In this document: one piece after another, positions 24,181-24,195 of the stretch
Layout of the letters: every line of letters begins with the position of its first letter
How positions within the stretch are numbered: the first letter of the stretch is position 1
Origin: Ettlia oleoabundans
Taxonomy: Eukaryota > Chlorophyta > Chlorophyceae > Chlamydomonadales
Length of the DNA stretch: 24,195 nucleotides
Assembly: GCA_019693395.1 (NCBI GenBank)
Contig: JAAMXP010001631.1
Coordinates: forward strand, 1 to 24,195
Direction: 5' to 3'
Made by a program: the position numbers and the translations under genes
Notes under the pieces: model-generated
The model's input: only the letters and a program-made list of their open reading frames with translations
Told to the model about the DNA's origin: nothing
Database searches by the model: none

Positions 24181-24195
24181 GTGGGTGGGTGGGTG

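Noticed and set aside
24181..24195. gtgggtgggtgggtg at the window end as a telomere-like or satellite repeat
   Set aside because: It is simply the start of an intron after the last SPX exon; similar G/T strings open several other introns here.

Overview
The window looks like nuclear DNA of a flagellated green alga (Chlorophyta, probably Chlorophyceae). The evidence is GC-rich, intron-dense genes with GT-AG introns (exons often 50-250 bp), TGTAA polyadenylation motifs, long Ala/Gln/Pro-rich low-complexity stretches, a recognisable outer-arm dynein intermediate chain (so motile cilia), and a candidate selenoprotein with a candidate SECIS element. All gene models below were built by hand from splice sites, intron phase and family similarity. 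No search or folding program was run.

Layout. (1) 1-2350, plus strand: the 3' part of a malic enzyme gene, beginning inside an intron with a (CA)n run. (2) 2949-10788, minus strand, convergent with it: one 8-exon gene of about 2130 codons for an unrecognised, largely disordered protein. It has a Gln/Tyr-rich repeat, poly-Pro runs, two predicted membrane segments and a basic tail. (3) 11402-14169, minus: complete outer-arm dynein intermediate chain 2 (DNAI2/IC69/ODA6 family). (4) 14557-15110, minus: a small DUF3253-like protein whose reading frame crosses an in-frame TGA exactly where relatives, as I recall them, carry Cys in the Cys-Pro-Ser-Glu motif. A SECIS-like hairpin lies in its 3' UTR. 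(5) 15269-20038, plus, divergent from (4) across 158 bp: complete 13-exon COQ8/ADCK (ABC1/UbiB) atypical kinase. (6) 20258-21171, plus: a short protein with a signal peptide and no recognised family. (7) 22265-24180, plus: the 5' part of an SPX-domain gene, running off the window.

The genes are ordinary unlinked eukaryotic neighbours (central metabolism, cilia, ubiquinone synthesis, phosphate sensing), not an operon. The one clearly exciting item is the DUF3253-like selenoprotein candidate. Read conventionally, the gene would be truncated at residue 97, and automated annotation would miss the conserved C-terminal half. Other items worth attention are the giant low-complexity membrane protein, two genes whose first coding exon is only two codons long, and a GC-AG intron in the malic enzyme gene.
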